Source: Pseudomonadales bacterium (GTDB taxonomy: Bacteria > Pseudomonadota > Gammaproteobacteria > Pseudomonadales > Azotimanducaceae). Taken from it: 64,000 nucleotides of DNA. The translations under genes and the position numbers were made by a program. A model generated the notes under the pieces. That model had not been told where the DNA came from and did no database searches. It saw only the letters and a list, made by a program, of their open reading frames with translations. Below, one piece after another: positions 1 to 9,939 of this stretch (its first letter is position 1; each line of letters starts with the position of its first letter). The stretch covers positions 186,001 to 250,000 of the forward strand of contig JAQXDL010000049.1 of assembly GCA_029251375.1 (NCBI GenBank), given 5' to 3'.

Positions 1-467
1 AGATTTGTTGGCTTTCCGGATGCGTGCTGTTGCTTGGCTGCTCAAGCATACAAAGTCTTTCGGCCAGCGAGTTCGGTTCCCCTAGTCTTAATCAAATAGG
101 CGCTTCTAAATCGGGTCAGGTTGAAATATTGCCTGTTGATGATGCATTTCGTCTCACTTCTACTGAGTTAGACGGAGACGTTGTTTTATATTGGCAGATC
201 CAGCCGGGTTACTATCTGTACAGGCGCAGCCTTGATGTTGCGGCTAACAAGCCGATTGGTGAATTGTCTATACCTCAGGGAATAGGGAAAACTGATGAGT
301 ACTTCGGTAAAGTTGAAGTTTTTTTCGACGAATTAGAAGTTATCGTGCCTATTGAGGCGAATTTGCCAGATGAGACGGGCATAGTGCTTGAACTTAGTGT
401 GGCCTATCAAGGGTGTGCAGAAGCTGGAATTTGCTATCCTCCGCAAAATATCATATTAAAGCCTTAA
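1..467 (+). CDS. DsbD N-terminal (alpha) domain lipoprotein, 5' end outside window
   Basis: The frame is open to the window edge, so the start lies upstream; the GTG at 24 would cut the signal peptide. Visible N-terminal residues are hydrophobic and end in a lipobox-like LLLGC, suggesting a lipoprotein. The rest is the immunoglobulin-like DsbD alpha domain, which passes electrons to periplasmic DsbC-type proteins. Its hallmark is the pair of cysteines in YQGCAEAGICYPP near the C terminus. The frame stops right after this domain, so the transmembrane beta and thioredoxin-like gamma domains of normal DsbD are absent. In Pseudomonas a full-length dsbD lies upstream of aroQ, so this may be a split or reduced version of that gene. 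The domain call is firm; the function without the other domains is unclear. Confidence 0.8.
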   Translation, partial: ICWLSGCVLLLGCSSIQSLSASEFGSPSLNQIGASKSGQVEILPVDDAFRLTSTELDGDVVLYWQIQPGYYLYRRSLDVAANKPIGELSIPQGIGKTDEYFGKVEVFFDELEVIVPIEANLPDETGIVLELSVAYQGCAEAGICYPPQNIILKP

Positions 468-637
468 GTTCGTCTAAATCCGAAAAACGTTGATCGAAAT
501 CCGGGTGGGCCAGACGCTTTCATGAGCTGGTGCTAGTTGGTGTCTAATTAGGAGAGCTTTGTTCGAAAAAAATAAGATAATGATGGCTATATTCGTCGAT
601 CTCCTGGAAAATGCCAAAAATTTGAGAATAATCTATT

Positions 638-1081
638 ATGACAAAGCTGCTAACAATTCATGGTCCAAATCTCAATCTCCTCGGTACCCGCGAACCTGAG
701 ATTTACGGAACAATGACGCTAGCTGACATTGATGCGGGTCTTGTGACGCAGGCACAAGCCGCGGGACATGAAATGGAATGTTTTCAGTCAAATGCAGAGC
801 ACGATATTGTCGATAGGGTTCATTCTGCGCGAGATCAGGGGGTTGCGTATATTTTGATTAATCCAGGTGCTTTTACTCATACCAGCTTAGCGATAAGGGA
901 TGCGCTATTGGGTGTGGCCATTCCATTTATTGAAGTTCACTTATCGAACGTTCATAGCAGAGAGGCTTTCAGGCAGCATTCCTATCTCTCAGATGTGGCT
1001 GTTGGATGCGTTATTGGTCTTGGTGCAAGAGGTTATGGTCTGGCTCTTCAAGCGGCGATTGAGAAACTGGAGGATCAGTAA
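638..1081 (+). CDS. aroQ: Type II 3-dehydroquinate dehydratase
   Basis: Converts 3-dehydroquinate to 3-dehydroshikimate in the shikimate pathway, in the cytoplasm. At 147 residues it has the family length. The N-terminal motif HGPNLNLLG, catalytic Tyr23 in EIYG, the NPGA motif (75-78) and His101 in EVHLSN are present. The ATG at 638 follows only a weak ribosome site. The stop codon overlaps the accB start by one base (TAATG), so the two are probably translationally coupled. The order aroQ-accB-accC is widespread in gammaproteobacteria. Confidence 0.97.
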   Translation: MTKLLTIHGPNLNLLGTREPEIYGTMTLADIDAGLVTQAQAAGHEMECFQSNAEHDIVDRVHSARDQGVAYILINPGAFTHTSLAIRDALLGVAIPFIEVHLSNVHSREAFRQHSYLSDVAVGCVIGLGARGYGLALQAAIEKLEDQ

Positions 1082-1533
1082 TGGATATTAGAAAAGTTAA
1101 GAAACTTATCGAGCTAATGGAAGAGTCAGACATCACTGAGATAGAAGTTAAGGAGGGTGAAGATTCGGTGCGTATTAGCCGAATGAACAATCTTTCAGCG
1201 CAAGCTGCACCTGTCGTTCAGTTTAGTAACAGCGCGGCTGCTGAGCCTTCGCCGTTAGTGAGCGCGCCAGTGGTAACTGACACAGCCTCTGTGCCAAGTG
1301 GATTCATTGTTGCAGCGCCCATGGTTGGAACGTTTTACAGCGCACCTTCGCCAGGTTCCCCTGTCTTTGTTGATGTAGGTACGCGCGTCAATGAGGGCGA
1401 TACACTCTGCATCATTGAGTCGATGAAAATGATGAATCAGATTAAGGCAGAAAAAAGCGGTGTGATTGAGGCCGTGCTTGTTGGTAATGAGACTGCGGTC
1501 GAGTACGACCAACCATTATTTACAATTGTTTAA
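1081..1533 (+). CDS. accB: Biotin carboxyl carrier protein of acetyl-CoA carboxylase
   Basis: Carries the biotin of acetyl-CoA carboxylase, the first step of fatty-acid synthesis. The 150-residue protein has an N-terminal helical segment, an Ala/Pro/Ser-rich linker (about 40-75) and a C-terminal biotinyl domain. The biotinylated lysine is K116 in ESMKMM. It overlaps aroQ by one base and ends two bases before accC, so the two carboxylase subunits should be made together. Confidence 0.97.
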   Translation: MDIRKVKKLIELMEESDITEIEVKEGEDSVRISRMNNLSAQAAPVVQFSNSAAAEPSPLVSAPVVTDTASVPSGFIVAAPMVGTFYSAPSPGSPVFVDVGTRVNEGDTLCIIESMKMMNQIKAEKSGVIEAVLVGNETAVEYDQPLFTIV

Positions 1534-1535
1534 CA

Positions 1536-2873
1536 ATGATTAAACGCGTTTTGATCGCAAACCGTGGTGAAATTGCACTGCGTATTCTGCGAGCCTGCCA
1601 AGCAGCCGGTGTCGAAACTGTTGCGGCTTACTCTAAAACTGATCGGTTACTACGCCATCTGCGATACGCGGATGACACTATCTGTATTGGTGAATCGAGC
1701 TATCTCAGCATTGATGATTTAATTATGGCGGCAACCTTAACGGGCTGCGATGCAGTGCACCCTGGTTATGGATTTCTGTCCGAGGATGCTGAGTTAGTTG
1801 ATGCGGTTGAAAAAGCGGGCTTGCATTTTATCGGTCCGTCAGCTGCAACCATGCGTGTTTTGGGTAATAAATCTGAGGCGAAAAATGTCTTTGAAAAATT
1901 AGGTCTACAGCCAATACCAGGTAGTGATGGTCTAATAACTGATGTTTCTACTCTTGCTGATGTGGCTGACCAAGTAGGCTATCCGATATTAATAAAAGCA
2001 GCATATGGCGGCGGTGGTCGTGGTATTCGACTGGTTGAAAACCCTGAACAGTTGGGTCTGGCATTTGACGTCTCAACAGCTGAAGCGATAGGTAATTTTG
2101 GACGTGCGGGTGTTTATGTCGAACGTTACTTTGCTTTGGCTCGGCATATTGAAGTTCAACTTTTAGGAGATGGACAAGGTAATGCGATCCACTTAGGGAC
2201 GCGGGATTGTTCAATACAAAGACGAAATCAGAAGCTCGTTGAAGAAGCGCCGGCGCCGGGTTTATCTGCGCAGGTTTTAGATGAGATTGCGCAACGCGCT
2301 GCGCGAGCACTAGCAAAGCTGAATTATAGAAATGCAGCAACCATGGAGTTCTTGTGCTCAGAAGGTCAGTTCTACTTCATGGAAATCAATACGCGCATAC
2401 AGGTTGAACACCCAGTTACAGAAATGTTTTGTAATGTTGATTTGATACAAGCGCAATTATCCGTTGCCGAATCAGATTGTCTGCCAGTGACGCAAAGTCA
2501 GATATCGCCACTAGGTTGCAGCATTGAATGTCGAGTATTGGCTGAAGATGTTGATTACCAGCCGAGTCCCGGCACTATTTCAAAGTTAGAGTTGCCGGGA
2601 GGTCCAGGCGTTCGGGTAGATTCTCATCTGTATAGTGGCTACACGGTACCGCACCAGTATGACTCACTCATTGCTAAAATTATCACGGCAGGGCGCACTC
2701 GACAGGAGGCATTACGACGGATGACACAGGCTCTGTCAGAAACTAGGATCGAAGGTATTGAGACCAATTTAGCGCTACTACTCACAATATTAAAGGAAGA
2801 CGACTTCAGAGAGGGGAGATACCATATTCGTTTCATGAACAGGTACACCGATGGACTACAGACAGCACCTTGA
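1536..2873 (+). CDS. accC: Biotin carboxylase subunit of acetyl-CoA carboxylase
   Basis: ATP-dependent carboxylation of the biotin on AccB. At 445 residues it has the usual length. The ATP-grasp features are visible: IANRGEIALRI at the N terminus, the HPGYGFLSE motif, the Gly-rich loop GGGGRG (about 158-163), and the active-site stretch EINTRIQVEHPVTE. The start is ATG two bases after accB. The order accB-accC-prmA is conserved. Confidence 0.97.
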   Translation: MIKRVLIANRGEIALRILRACQAAGVETVAAYSKTDRLLRHLRYADDTICIGESSYLSIDDLIMAATLTGCDAVHPGYGFLSEDAELVDAVEKAGLHFIGPSAATMRVLGNKSEAKNVFEKLGLQPIPGSDGLITDVSTLADVADQVGYPILIKAAYGGGGRGIRLVENPEQLGLAFDVSTAEAIGNFGRAGVYVERYFALARHIEVQLLGDGQGNAIHLGTRDCSIQRRNQKLVEEAPAPGLSAQVLDEIAQRAARALAKLNYRNAATMEFLCSEGQFYFMEINTRIQVEHPVTEMFCNVDLIQAQLSVAESDCLPVTQSQISPLGCSIECRVLAEDVDYQPSPGTISKLELPGGPGVRVDSHLYSGYTVPHQYDSLIAKIITAGRTRQEALRRMTQALSETRIEGIETNLALLLTILKEDDFREGRYHIRFMNRYTDGLQTAP

Positions 2874-2888
2874 AACGGAGCTAAGCAA

Positions 2889-3764
2889 ATGAGTTGGATA
2901 AAAGTTACGGCCCAATGCGATTCTAGCGAACTGGAAACGCTAGAAGGTATTTTCTGGTCGACCGGTGCCGTATCGGTGACGGTAGAGGATGCAGAAGATA
3001 ACCCTATCTACGAGCCGGGTCCGGGCGAAGAGCCGCTCTGGGATAGATTGGATGCAACAGGCCTGTACCTAGAAGGTGCGGAGATAGAACCGATAAAACA
3101 GCAGATAGACAATACGACGTTTGATTTGTTGTCTATAGAGACTCTCGGCGACAAAATTTGGGAACGAGAATGGCTGGCTCGGTTTAAGCCGGTCTGCTTT
3201 GGTGACCGCTTGTGGGTTTGTCCAACAGGGCACACAGTGAGTGAAAAAGATGCGGTGATAATGAGCTTGGACCCGGGGCTTGCCTTTGGAACGGGCACGC
3301 ACGCGACAACAAGGATGTGTCTAAGTTGGCTCGATCAACACATTGACAAGGCGCGTTTGTCACAACCGTTCAAGGTTTTGGACTTCGGTTGCGGTTCAGG
3401 AATTTTGGGTATAGGTGCTCTATTATTAGGCGCGCAATCAGTGACCGGGGTCGACAATGACCCACAAGCATTGGTTGCGACGATGGATAATGCGCAAAGA
3501 AATCATGTTGCCGATCGTTGGACGGTAAATTTACCTGATCAATATGTCGTTGAAAAACATCAGCTAGTGATTGCAAATATTCTGGCTCAACCCTTGGTGG
3601 ATCTTAGTGAACTGCTACTCAGTTCTCTGGCGCCAGGAGGCGATATTGTTTTGTCGGGAATCATGAAGTCACAGGCAGGCTGGGTACGGGATGCCTATCC
3701 CATTCGGTTTGAATCTGAGACAGAGGAAGATGGTTGGGTGTGTCTGCATGGTAGAATGGATTAA
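2889..3764 (+). CDS. prmA: Ribosomal protein L11 methyltransferase
   Basis: SAM-dependent trimethylation of ribosomal protein L11. The 291-residue protein has an N-terminal L11-recognition domain, the GTGTHATT motif (135-142) and the SAM-binding motif DFGCGSG (165-171). It lies 15 bases after accC with an AACGGAG ribosome site. Its stop overlaps the next gene's ATG (TAATG). Confidence 0.96.
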   Translation: MSWIKVTAQCDSSELETLEGIFWSTGAVSVTVEDAEDNPIYEPGPGEEPLWDRLDATGLYLEGAEIEPIKQQIDNTTFDLLSIETLGDKIWEREWLARFKPVCFGDRLWVCPTGHTVSEKDAVIMSLDPGLAFGTGTHATTRMCLSWLDQHIDKARLSQPFKVLDFGCGSGILGIGALLLGAQSVTGVDNDPQALVATMDNAQRNHVADRWTVNLPDQYVVEKHQLVIANILAQPLVDLSELLLSSLAPGGDIVLSGIMKSQAGWVRDAYPIRFESETEEDGWVCLHGRMD

Positions 3765-5137
3765 TGTCCAACGAGATTATTACTCAATGCCCTAGCTGCA
3801 GTACATCTTTCAAAGTTAAAGAGGTGCAGCTTAATGCTGCAGCCGGTGCTGTGCGTTGTGGTGCTTGCTTAGTCGTGTTTCAGGCAACAGAACATATGTT
3901 GCCAGACCTTAAAGACGATCGAGCTCAAGACGCAGAATCAAACCAGCCAGCAAACAGTGAACTGCCTCAAGATGCTCGTTATAGCGATATTGAGAAAATG
4001 TTCCCAGAATCTGATGCGCCGGCCTTAGCTAAGCGTGAAGACTCAGACTCAGACTCAGGCTCAGACTCAGACTCAGACTCAGACTCAGATGATGAGCCCT
4101 TGAATAATGCAGATTCACTCAACAGCAGTCCCGGCATCGATGTCCCATCGATTAACGCACTCGATGATTCGGCCGTAAATGAACTTGCGGCCTATCAGGC
4201 ACGTCTGTCGATTGAATTCCAAACTAGCAATGTACAGGAGCAATCTAATGATTTAGGTGAATTGTTAGTTTCAAAGCATTCAAGTCTTGCGGGCGATGGC
4301 GAGGGCGGAGTGGGCAATACATTGAACGACGCCCTTATCGATGATGATGCCACCGACTTCGTTCAACATTTGTCGCAGGGTCTGCAAGAGCAGACAGAAC
4401 AGAATTTAACAGAACCCGCTGTAGAATCAGAACCTTCTGAGTTAACAGACACTAATTCAATTGCCGGCGAACAAGACGACGCAACTATTACGGATGATGA
4501 GCACTTAGCCCAAAAGGTTACAGCGGACGGTTCAAAGCTGGAGGGGCGAGAAACAAATACCCTGCTTCAAGATGATTTTATGATCGATGAACCTGTATCG
4601 ATAAACATCAATGTTGATCCTGAACCGTTTGAGTTAGATCATCCCCCTGTTTCCACCATACAAACAAAGCAGATTCTATGGGCTGCGTTTAGCCTTTTTC
4701 TTATCTTGTCGCTACTTTTGCAGTTCGGTTGGTTTAACCGTAATGAGCTTTCTCAACGCCTTGAGTTGCGGGATGTCTATCTACAAATCTGTGAGCGGGT
4801 GCAGTGCCAGTTGACGGATTTTGTTGATGGTTCTGCGCTGACGATCTCAGATTTAGTTGTTCGGTCTCACCCGACATTAGATCGTTCGTTGGTTGTTGAT
4901 GCGATTTTGCGAAATAGCGCACGGTATCAACAAAAGTTCCCCAATCTGCAGCTTCAATTTTCTGATATTACGGGTCGCGCGATTGCTTCGCGAGAGTTTG
5001 TTCCGGATGAATATCTCGGCGGTGAATTGACTGGCAGGGTCTATATACCGGCTGCGACTGAGGTAAGGCTGTCGTTAGAGATTGTTGATCCAGGACCCGA
5101 AGCGGTCGGCCATGCCTTGAGTGTGCTGGTGAATTAG
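3764..5137 (+). CDS. Zinc-ribbon / DUF3426 membrane protein
   Basis: The N terminus is an MJ0042-type zinc ribbon with cysteines C9, C12, C32 and C35 (CPSC...CGAC). A long acidic, low-complexity region (about 45-290) follows, then one transmembrane segment (about 303-323) and a C-terminal DUF3426 domain of about 130 residues. An uncharacterised gene of this type sits between prmA and dusB in Pseudomonas too. The acidic region contains a run of Asp-Ser dipeptides encoded by a hexanucleotide repeat. At 457 residues it is long for the family because of that linker. Function unknown; the topology suggests a cytoplasmic zinc ribbon and a periplasmic C-terminal domain. Confidence 0.85.
   Translation: MSNEIITQCPSCSTSFKVKEVQLNAAAGAVRCGACLVVFQATEHMLPDLKDDRAQDAESNQPANSELPQDARYSDIEKMFPESDAPALAKREDSDSDSGSDSDSDSDSDDEPLNNADSLNSSPGIDVPSINALDDSAVNELAAYQARLSIEFQTSNVQEQSNDLGELLVSKHSSLAGDGEGGVGNTLNDALIDDDATDFVQHLSQGLQEQTEQNLTEPAVESEPSELTDTNSIAGEQDDATITDDEHLAQKVTADGSKLEGRETNTLLQDDFMIDEPVSININVDPEPFELDHPPVSTIQTKQILWAAFSLFLILSLLLQFGWFNRNELSQRLELRDVYLQICERVQCQLTDFVDGSALTISDLVVRSHPTLDRSLVVDAILRNSARYQQKFPNLQLQFSDITGRAIASREFVPDEYLGGELTGRVYIPAATEVRLSLEIVDPGPEAVGHALSVLVN
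4040..4087 (+). repeat. In-frame hexanucleotide tandem repeat (GACTCA)x8
   Basis: Eight consecutive 6-bp units, all GACTCA except the fourth (GGCTCA), encode alternating Asp and Ser (one Gly) within the acidic linker of the DUF3426 protein. The 6-bp unit keeps the frame, so slippage would change linker length rather than switch the gene off. Confidence 0.95.
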
Positions 5138-5395
5138 TCGCGGTATTTTGCTAACCTCTGGTTTTAGCTGTTTGTGTCTTGCAAGTCCTTCTAAGCAGAA
5201 ATTTCGAACGCCGCCAGCTCTACAAGCAGGCTACAAAAAGGCTAGAAGAGGGCATAAAAAGGCTATACGCGCTTAGACAAGCGACTGTTTAAGAGCGAAA
5301 ACAGAAGCTGTTCCAAGAATTTTATTAAGAACGTTATTACGAACGTTAATAGGTACATTAACGAGAACAACAATAAGTCCTGCATCGAGAGCCAA

Positions 5396-6430
5396 ATGAA
5401 GATCGGTCAATACGAATATCCCAGTCAAGTAATTGTTGCTCCTATGGCGGGCGTCACAGACCAACCTTTCCGTAACTTATGCCGTGAACTCGGCGCAACC
5501 TGGCTGGTATCTGAAATGGTGACCAGTGACCAAACCCTGTGGCATACCTCTAAGTCTAGGAACAGGCTCAGGTTTAGTGATGAAGCGGGGCCAAGGTGGG
5601 TTCAAATTGCGGGTGGCGACCCTCAAATGCTTGCTAATGCGGCTAAAGTCAACGAAGGCTTTGGTGCCGAAATTATTGACATCAATATGGGCTGCCCAGC
5701 GAAGAAAGTTTGCAAAAAAGCCGCTGGATCCGCCTTGCTTAAGGACGAAAAGCTGGTGGCGCAGATACTTGAGGCCGTTGTTTCTTCTGTGGATGTGCCA
5801 GTCACTTTAAAAATACGTCTTGGTTGGTCCGATGAACAACAAAATGCTGTCCGAATCGCGAAGATAGCCGAAGATAGTGGTGTTTCATTATTGACCGTGC
5901 ATGGGCGTACCCGTGCCAGTCGCTTTACGGGTAGTGTTAACTACGCGGCGATTGGTGAAGTTGTCGAGGCAACATCCATTCCAGTGATTGCTAATGGTGA
6001 TATCTGTTCAGCCCAGCACGCACGCCAAGTTCTTGACCAAACGAATGCAGCCGGTGTAATGATTGGTAGGGCTGCGCAAGGCAACCCTTGGCTGATCAAT
6101 CAGGTAGATGCGTATCTTTCATCAGGTCAGTTGCCAAATAATCCAACTTATGGTGAGATAAAAACCCGACTCGTCACACATATATATAACTTGGCTGAAT
6201 TTTACGGCCAAGTGATGGGGCCTCGTATTGCGAGAAAGCATGTGGGTTGGTATTTGGCTAAGGTTAAATCAGCTGAAGACGCCGATGCAACGCAGCAAAA
6301 GCATGATTTCTCCCAGAGCTTCAATCGGATTGATACTGCAACGGAGCAGGTCGATGCGATTGTTGATTATTTTGCGAGGCTAGTTGAACAACAAGCGAAT
6401 TGCCCTGAGAGAAAGCAAGTAGCTGCGTAA
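5396..6430 (+). CDS. dusB: tRNA-dihydrouridine synthase B
   Basis: FMN-dependent reduction of uridine to dihydrouridine in the tRNA D-loop. The 344-residue protein has the TIM-barrel start VAPMAGVTDQPFR, the conserved NMGCPAKKV motif with its cysteine, LKIRLGW, TVHGRTR and the FMN phosphate-binding region VMIGRAAQGNPW. It is followed by fis after 17 bases; the dusB-fis pair is a classic operon. A 258-bp spacer upstream presumably holds the promoter. Confidence 0.96.
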   Translation: MKIGQYEYPSQVIVAPMAGVTDQPFRNLCRELGATWLVSEMVTSDQTLWHTSKSRNRLRFSDEAGPRWVQIAGGDPQMLANAAKVNEGFGAEIIDINMGCPAKKVCKKAAGSALLKDEKLVAQILEAVVSSVDVPVTLKIRLGWSDEQQNAVRIAKIAEDSGVSLLTVHGRTRASRFTGSVNYAAIGEVVEATSIPVIANGDICSAQHARQVLDQTNAAGVMIGRAAQGNPWLINQVDAYLSSGQLPNNPTYGEIKTRLVTHIYNLAEFYGQVMGPRIARKHVGWYLAKVKSAEDADATQQKHDFSQSFNRIDTATEQVDAIVDYFARLVEQQANCPERKQVAA

Positions 6431-6447
6431 CTTCGGAGTGCACCATA

Positions 6448-6741
6448 ATGAGCGATCAACCAGTCATGTTTCTTAGAGAAGAGTACAGGAGAGAACCTAT
6501 TCCAGAATTCCATCCACCGACCCTTGCTGAAACAGTAGAAGATTCTGTCGATGGGTACATGAAAACAATGGACGACCAGGAAGTGAAAGATCTCTATGAA
6601 TTAGTCTTGTCAGAAATCGAAGCGCCATTGTTGGAATGTGTTATGAAAAGAACGAATAATAATCAGTCGCAAACGGCCCAAATCCTCGGTCTAAATCGCG
6701 GCACACTTCGAAAGAAGTTAAAAAAGTACCATCTACTCTAA
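6448..6741 (+). CDS. fis: Fis-family nucleoid / DNA-binding regulator
   Basis: Small homodimeric DNA-bending protein acting at rRNA promoters and in recombination. It has 97 residues, with a C-terminal helix-turn-helix (NQSQTAQILGLNRGTLRKKL) very close to E. coli Fis. The N terminus is diverged, as in Pseudomonas Fis. It is cotranscribed with dusB. Confidence 0.95.
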   Translation: MSDQPVMFLREEYRREPIPEFHPPTLAETVEDSVDGYMKTMDDQEVKDLYELVLSEIEAPLLECVMKRTNNNQSQTAQILGLNRGTLRKKLKKYHLL

Positions 6742-6782
6742 AAATTCCCTTTGTTTCTGAGGGGGTGTAAACTTAGTCCCAA

Positions 6783-6809
6783 CACAGGAGTGATTTTGCA
6801 ACTCCTGTG
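6783..6809 (+). terminator. Hairpin downstream of fis
   Basis: Perfect 9-bp inverted repeat CACAGGAGT / ACTCCTGTG with a 9-nt loop, 41 bases after the fis stop. No clear T-run follows, so it may be a weak terminator or an mRNA-stabilising hairpin. Confidence 0.4.
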
Positions 6810-6918
6810 CAACTTTCCTGCTCGCACAAATAGCTGATCAAAATGACGCTGCAAATTTTGCTGCTTAGCAGGCTGAATTGGGTAAGTTAGCACAACAAGT
6901 ATCAGCTTCTATAACGAT

Positions 6919-6953
6919 AAAGGATCACGGCTGCGTCGCAATCGTGGTCCTTT
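6919..6953 (+). terminator. Hairpin upstream of purH
   Basis: An 11-bp stem (AAAGGATCACG / CGTGGTCCTTT, one G-T pair) encloses a 13-nt loop and is followed by a mildly T-rich stretch. It lies 38 bases before purH, so it could terminate dusB-fis readthrough or act as a purH leader element. Confidence 0.45.
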
Positions 6954-6991
6954 GTCGTTCTATTTGCTTTTGCTGATCATCAGGAACTTTC

Positions 6992-8581
6992 ATGGAACAG
7001 GTCAAAATCAAACGGGCATTGATTAGCGTCTCAGACAAAGCTGGTCTCGAGGCTTTCGCGAAGCACCTTACAGCGTCAGATGTTGAGATATTATCAACCG
7101 GCGGCACCTTCAATTTACTGCAACAAGCGGGTTGTAGCGTCAAAGAAGTTTCTGAATATACCGGTTTCCCAGAAATGATGGATGGCCGTGTAAAAACGCT
7201 TCACCCTAAGGTGCATGGAGGCCTTTTAGGTCGTCGTGATGCAATTGGTCAAGGCGTCGACGTTGATGTGATGGCGGAACACGGCATACAGCCAATTGAT
7301 CTCTTGGTGGTAAACCTTTATCCCTTCGAAGCCACTGTCGCGAAGCCCGATTGTCTTCTCTCTGAGGCAATTGAAAATATCGACATTGGCGGACCAGCGA
7401 TGGTTCGGTCTGCTGCAAAAAACTATGCAAGTGTTGTTGTCATTGTTGATGCCGAGGATTATGCGGCGGTTGTTGAGGAGTTAAATGCAACGGGCGGAAG
7501 CATTTCAGAGGAGACCCGATTTAAACTAGCGGTTAAAGCTTTTGAGCATGTCGCAAAATATGACGCTGCGATTGCCAACTATCTGGGCACAATCAGCTCA
7601 GAGTCTGAGGGTAGGACACAATTTGCTGCCACAATAACGAATCAATATAAAATTAAACAAACGATGCGGTACGGGGAAAATCCGCATCAAAACGCTGCGT
7701 TTTATGTCGAGCACGATGTTTCGGAAGGGACTGTTGGGTCGGCTATACAAAGCAATGGTAAGGCGCTCTCCTATAATAACGTTGGTGATACTGATGCTGC
7801 GCTCCAGTGTGTCGCTGCTTTTTCTGAGCCGGCCTGTGTCATCGTTAAACACGCAAACCCCTGTGGTGTTGCAGTCAGTGATAAACCGTTGAGTGCTTAT
7901 GAACTTGCGTTTCAATCGGATACGACTTCAGCCTTTGGCGGTATCATTGCTTTTAATCGGCCGATATCAGGTGACGTGGCACAGAAAATTATCGATACAC
8001 AGTTTGCAGAAGTGGTCATTGCTCCGATGATCGATACCGCGGCTAAAACGGTTTTCTCAAACCGCAAAAATATTCGTGTGCTTGAATGCGGTAACCTCCA
8101 ACATGATCGTGTTGGTGAGATGCATTATCAAAAAGTCCTCGGCGGTATGCTTGTTCAAGAGGCCGATTTATCTTTGCTTGATGATGAGAATCTTAAGACT
8201 GTGACCGATCGGTTTCCGAGCGAGGATGAGAAGCGCGATCTACTCTTTGCATGGACTGTTGCAAAGTACGTCAAATCTAATGCGATTGTATATGCTCGAA
8301 ACCAGCAAACCATTGGGGTCGGGGCGGGACAAATGTCGCGGGTCTATAGTGCTAAAATTGCGGGTATCAAAGCTGAAGATGAGAATTTGGTAGTGCCCGG
8401 TTCGGTCATGGCCTCAGATGCGTTTTTTCCATTCCGCGACGGCATTGATGCGGCGGCAGAAGCGGGCATCACCGCGGTCATTCAGCCTGGAGGTTCTGTC
8501 AGAGATGATGAGGTCATTCAAGCGGCCAACGAAGCGGGTATGGCGATGATGTTTACGGGTATGCGCCACTTCCGTCATTAA
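6992..8581 (+). CDS. purH: Bifunctional AICAR formyltransferase / IMP cyclohydrolase
   Basis: Catalyses the last two steps of de novo IMP synthesis. The 529-residue protein has an N-terminal cyclohydrolase domain ([24 protein letters not shown]) and a C-terminal formyltransferase domain ([11 protein letters not shown] and the active-site KHANPCG). The order purH-purD downstream of dusB-fis is as in Pseudomonas. Confidence 0.97.
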   Translation: MEQVKIKRALISVSDKAGLEAFAKHLTASDVEILSTGGTFNLLQQAGCSVKEVSEYTGFPEMMDGRVKTLHPKVHGGLLGRRDAIGQGVDVDVMAEHGIQPIDLLVVNLYPFEATVAKPDCLLSEAIENIDIGGPAMVRSAAKNYASVVVIVDAEDYAAVVEELNATGGSISEETRFKLAVKAFEHVAKYDAAIANYLGTISSESEGRTQFAATITNQYKIKQTMRYGENPHQNAAFYVEHDVSEGTVGSAIQSNGKALSYNNVGDTDAALQCVAAFSEPACVIVKHANPCGVAVSDKPLSAYELAFQSDTTSAFGGIIAFNRPISGDVAQKIIDTQFAEVVIAPMIDTAAKTVFSNRKNIRVLECGNLQHDRVGEMHYQKVLGGMLVQEADLSLLDDENLKTVTDRFPSEDEKRDLLFAWTVAKYVKSNAIVYARNQQTIGVGAGQMSRVYSAKIAGIKAEDENLVVPGSVMASDAFFPFRDGIDAAAEAGITAVIQPGGSVRDDEVIQAANEAGMAMMFTGMRHFRH

Positions 8582-8635
8582 AGATTAAAGTGGTCTAGAC
8601 AGACCTAAAGAGCCTAAAGAGTTGTGGAGAACCCT

Positions 8636-9919
8636 ATGAAAATATTGGTTACAGGTTCGGGTGGTAGAGAGCACGCTTTAGCGTGGCGAGTTGCACAATC
8701 GAAAGATGTCGAACATGTTTTTGTCGCTCCAGGTAACGCTGGCACTGACTGCGATCCAAAACTCACAAATGTCAAAATGGATGTCATGGATTTTGATGCC
8801 CAAGTGGCGTTCGCACTACGGGAAGGTATAGATCTTACCATTATTGGCCCGGAGGCACCTTTGGTAGCGGGTGTTGTTGAAGTGTTCAATTCCGCTGGTC
8901 TGAGATGTTTTGGTCCCAGCCAAGCCGCCGCTCAATTAGAGGGCTCAAAGAGCTTCTCAAAAGACTTTCTTGCCCGTCACAACATACCGACTGGCAGCTA
9001 CGGTAGTTTTGAACAGGTCGATGAAGCAATCGCTTATGCGGAGTCGATGGATTTACCGATTGTGATTAAAGCTGATGGTTTGGCCGCAGGAAAAGGCGTT
9101 GTCATTGCTCATGACTATGCGCAGGCGTTCGAAACGATAAAAGACATGCTGAGTGGCAATGCCTTTGGTGAGGCTGGATCACGGGTCGTAGTAGAAGAGT
9201 TTCTATCGGGCGAAGAGGCAAGTTTTATCGTCGTGGTTGACGGGCAAAATGCGCTACCGTTTGCGACTTCACAAGATCATAAAGCAGCCTTTGACGGCGA
9301 TCTCGGCCCCAATACGGGTGGTATGGGCGCCTACTCACCTGCACCTGTGGTGACCGCTGAAATTCACGACAGGATTATGGAACAAGTTATCTTGCCAACC
9401 GTGAAAGGTATGGCGCTAGATGGTAATCCGTATACGGGTTTTTTGTACGCGGGGCTCATGATCGATGAAGGCGGCAACCCGAAGGTGATAGAGTTCAACT
9501 GTCGATTTGGCGACCCTGAAACACAACCGATTATGATGCGGATGAAGTCCGACTTGGTTCAAATTTGTGATGACGCAATAGACGGTAACTTAGCGGGCAA
9601 ATCCATTGAATTCGATGATCGAAAAGCAATTTGTATCGTTATGGCTGCCGGCGGCTATCCTAATGATTATGCTAAGGGCGATGCTATTGTAGGGATTCCA
9701 GACGCATCGGAATCCGCCAAGGTTTTCCATGCGGGAACCAAGATGCTATCTGGCGAGGTGGTCACAAATGGCGGTCGAGTACTCGGTGTCACCGCCCTCG
9801 GCGACAATGTTGCTGATGCACAATTCCTTGCTTACGAGATCGTCAAAGACATACGTTATCGTTCATGTCAGTATCGTACCGATATTGGCTACAGGGCAAT
9901 TGCTAGAGAAACCAGTTAA
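8636..9919 (+). CDS. purD: Phosphoribosylamine-glycine ligase
   Basis: ATP-grasp ligase joining glycine to phosphoribosylamine in purine synthesis. The N terminus MKILVTGSGGREHALAW, the KADGLAAGKGV loop and the GGMGAYSPAP motif are diagnostic. An in-frame GTG at 8624 exists, but the ATG at 8636 is preferred because GTGGAG lies just before it as a ribosome site and the family starts here. 427 residues, normal length. Confidence 0.96.
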   Translation: MKILVTGSGGREHALAWRVAQSKDVEHVFVAPGNAGTDCDPKLTNVKMDVMDFDAQVAFALREGIDLTIIGPEAPLVAGVVEVFNSAGLRCFGPSQAAAQLEGSKSFSKDFLARHNIPTGSYGSFEQVDEAIAYAESMDLPIVIKADGLAAGKGVVIAHDYAQAFETIKDMLSGNAFGEAGSRVVVEEFLSGEEASFIVVVDGQNALPFATSQDHKAAFDGDLGPNTGGMGAYSPAPVVTAEIHDRIMEQVILPTVKGMALDGNPYTGFLYAGLMIDEGGNPKVIEFNCRFGDPETQPIMMRMKSDLVQICDDAIDGNLAGKSIEFDDRKAICIVMAAGGYPNDYAKGDAIVGIPDASESAKVFHAGTKMLSGEVVTNGGRVLGVTALGDNVADAQFLAYEIVKDIRYRSCQYRTDIGYRAIARETS

Positions 9920-9939
9920 TTTGGGAGAATAATAAAAAC

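Noticed and set aside
5200-5370. Small direct repeats (AAAAAGGCTA, GAACGTTA) before dusB
   Set aside because: Only two short copies each in an AT-rich promoter region; too weak to call an element.
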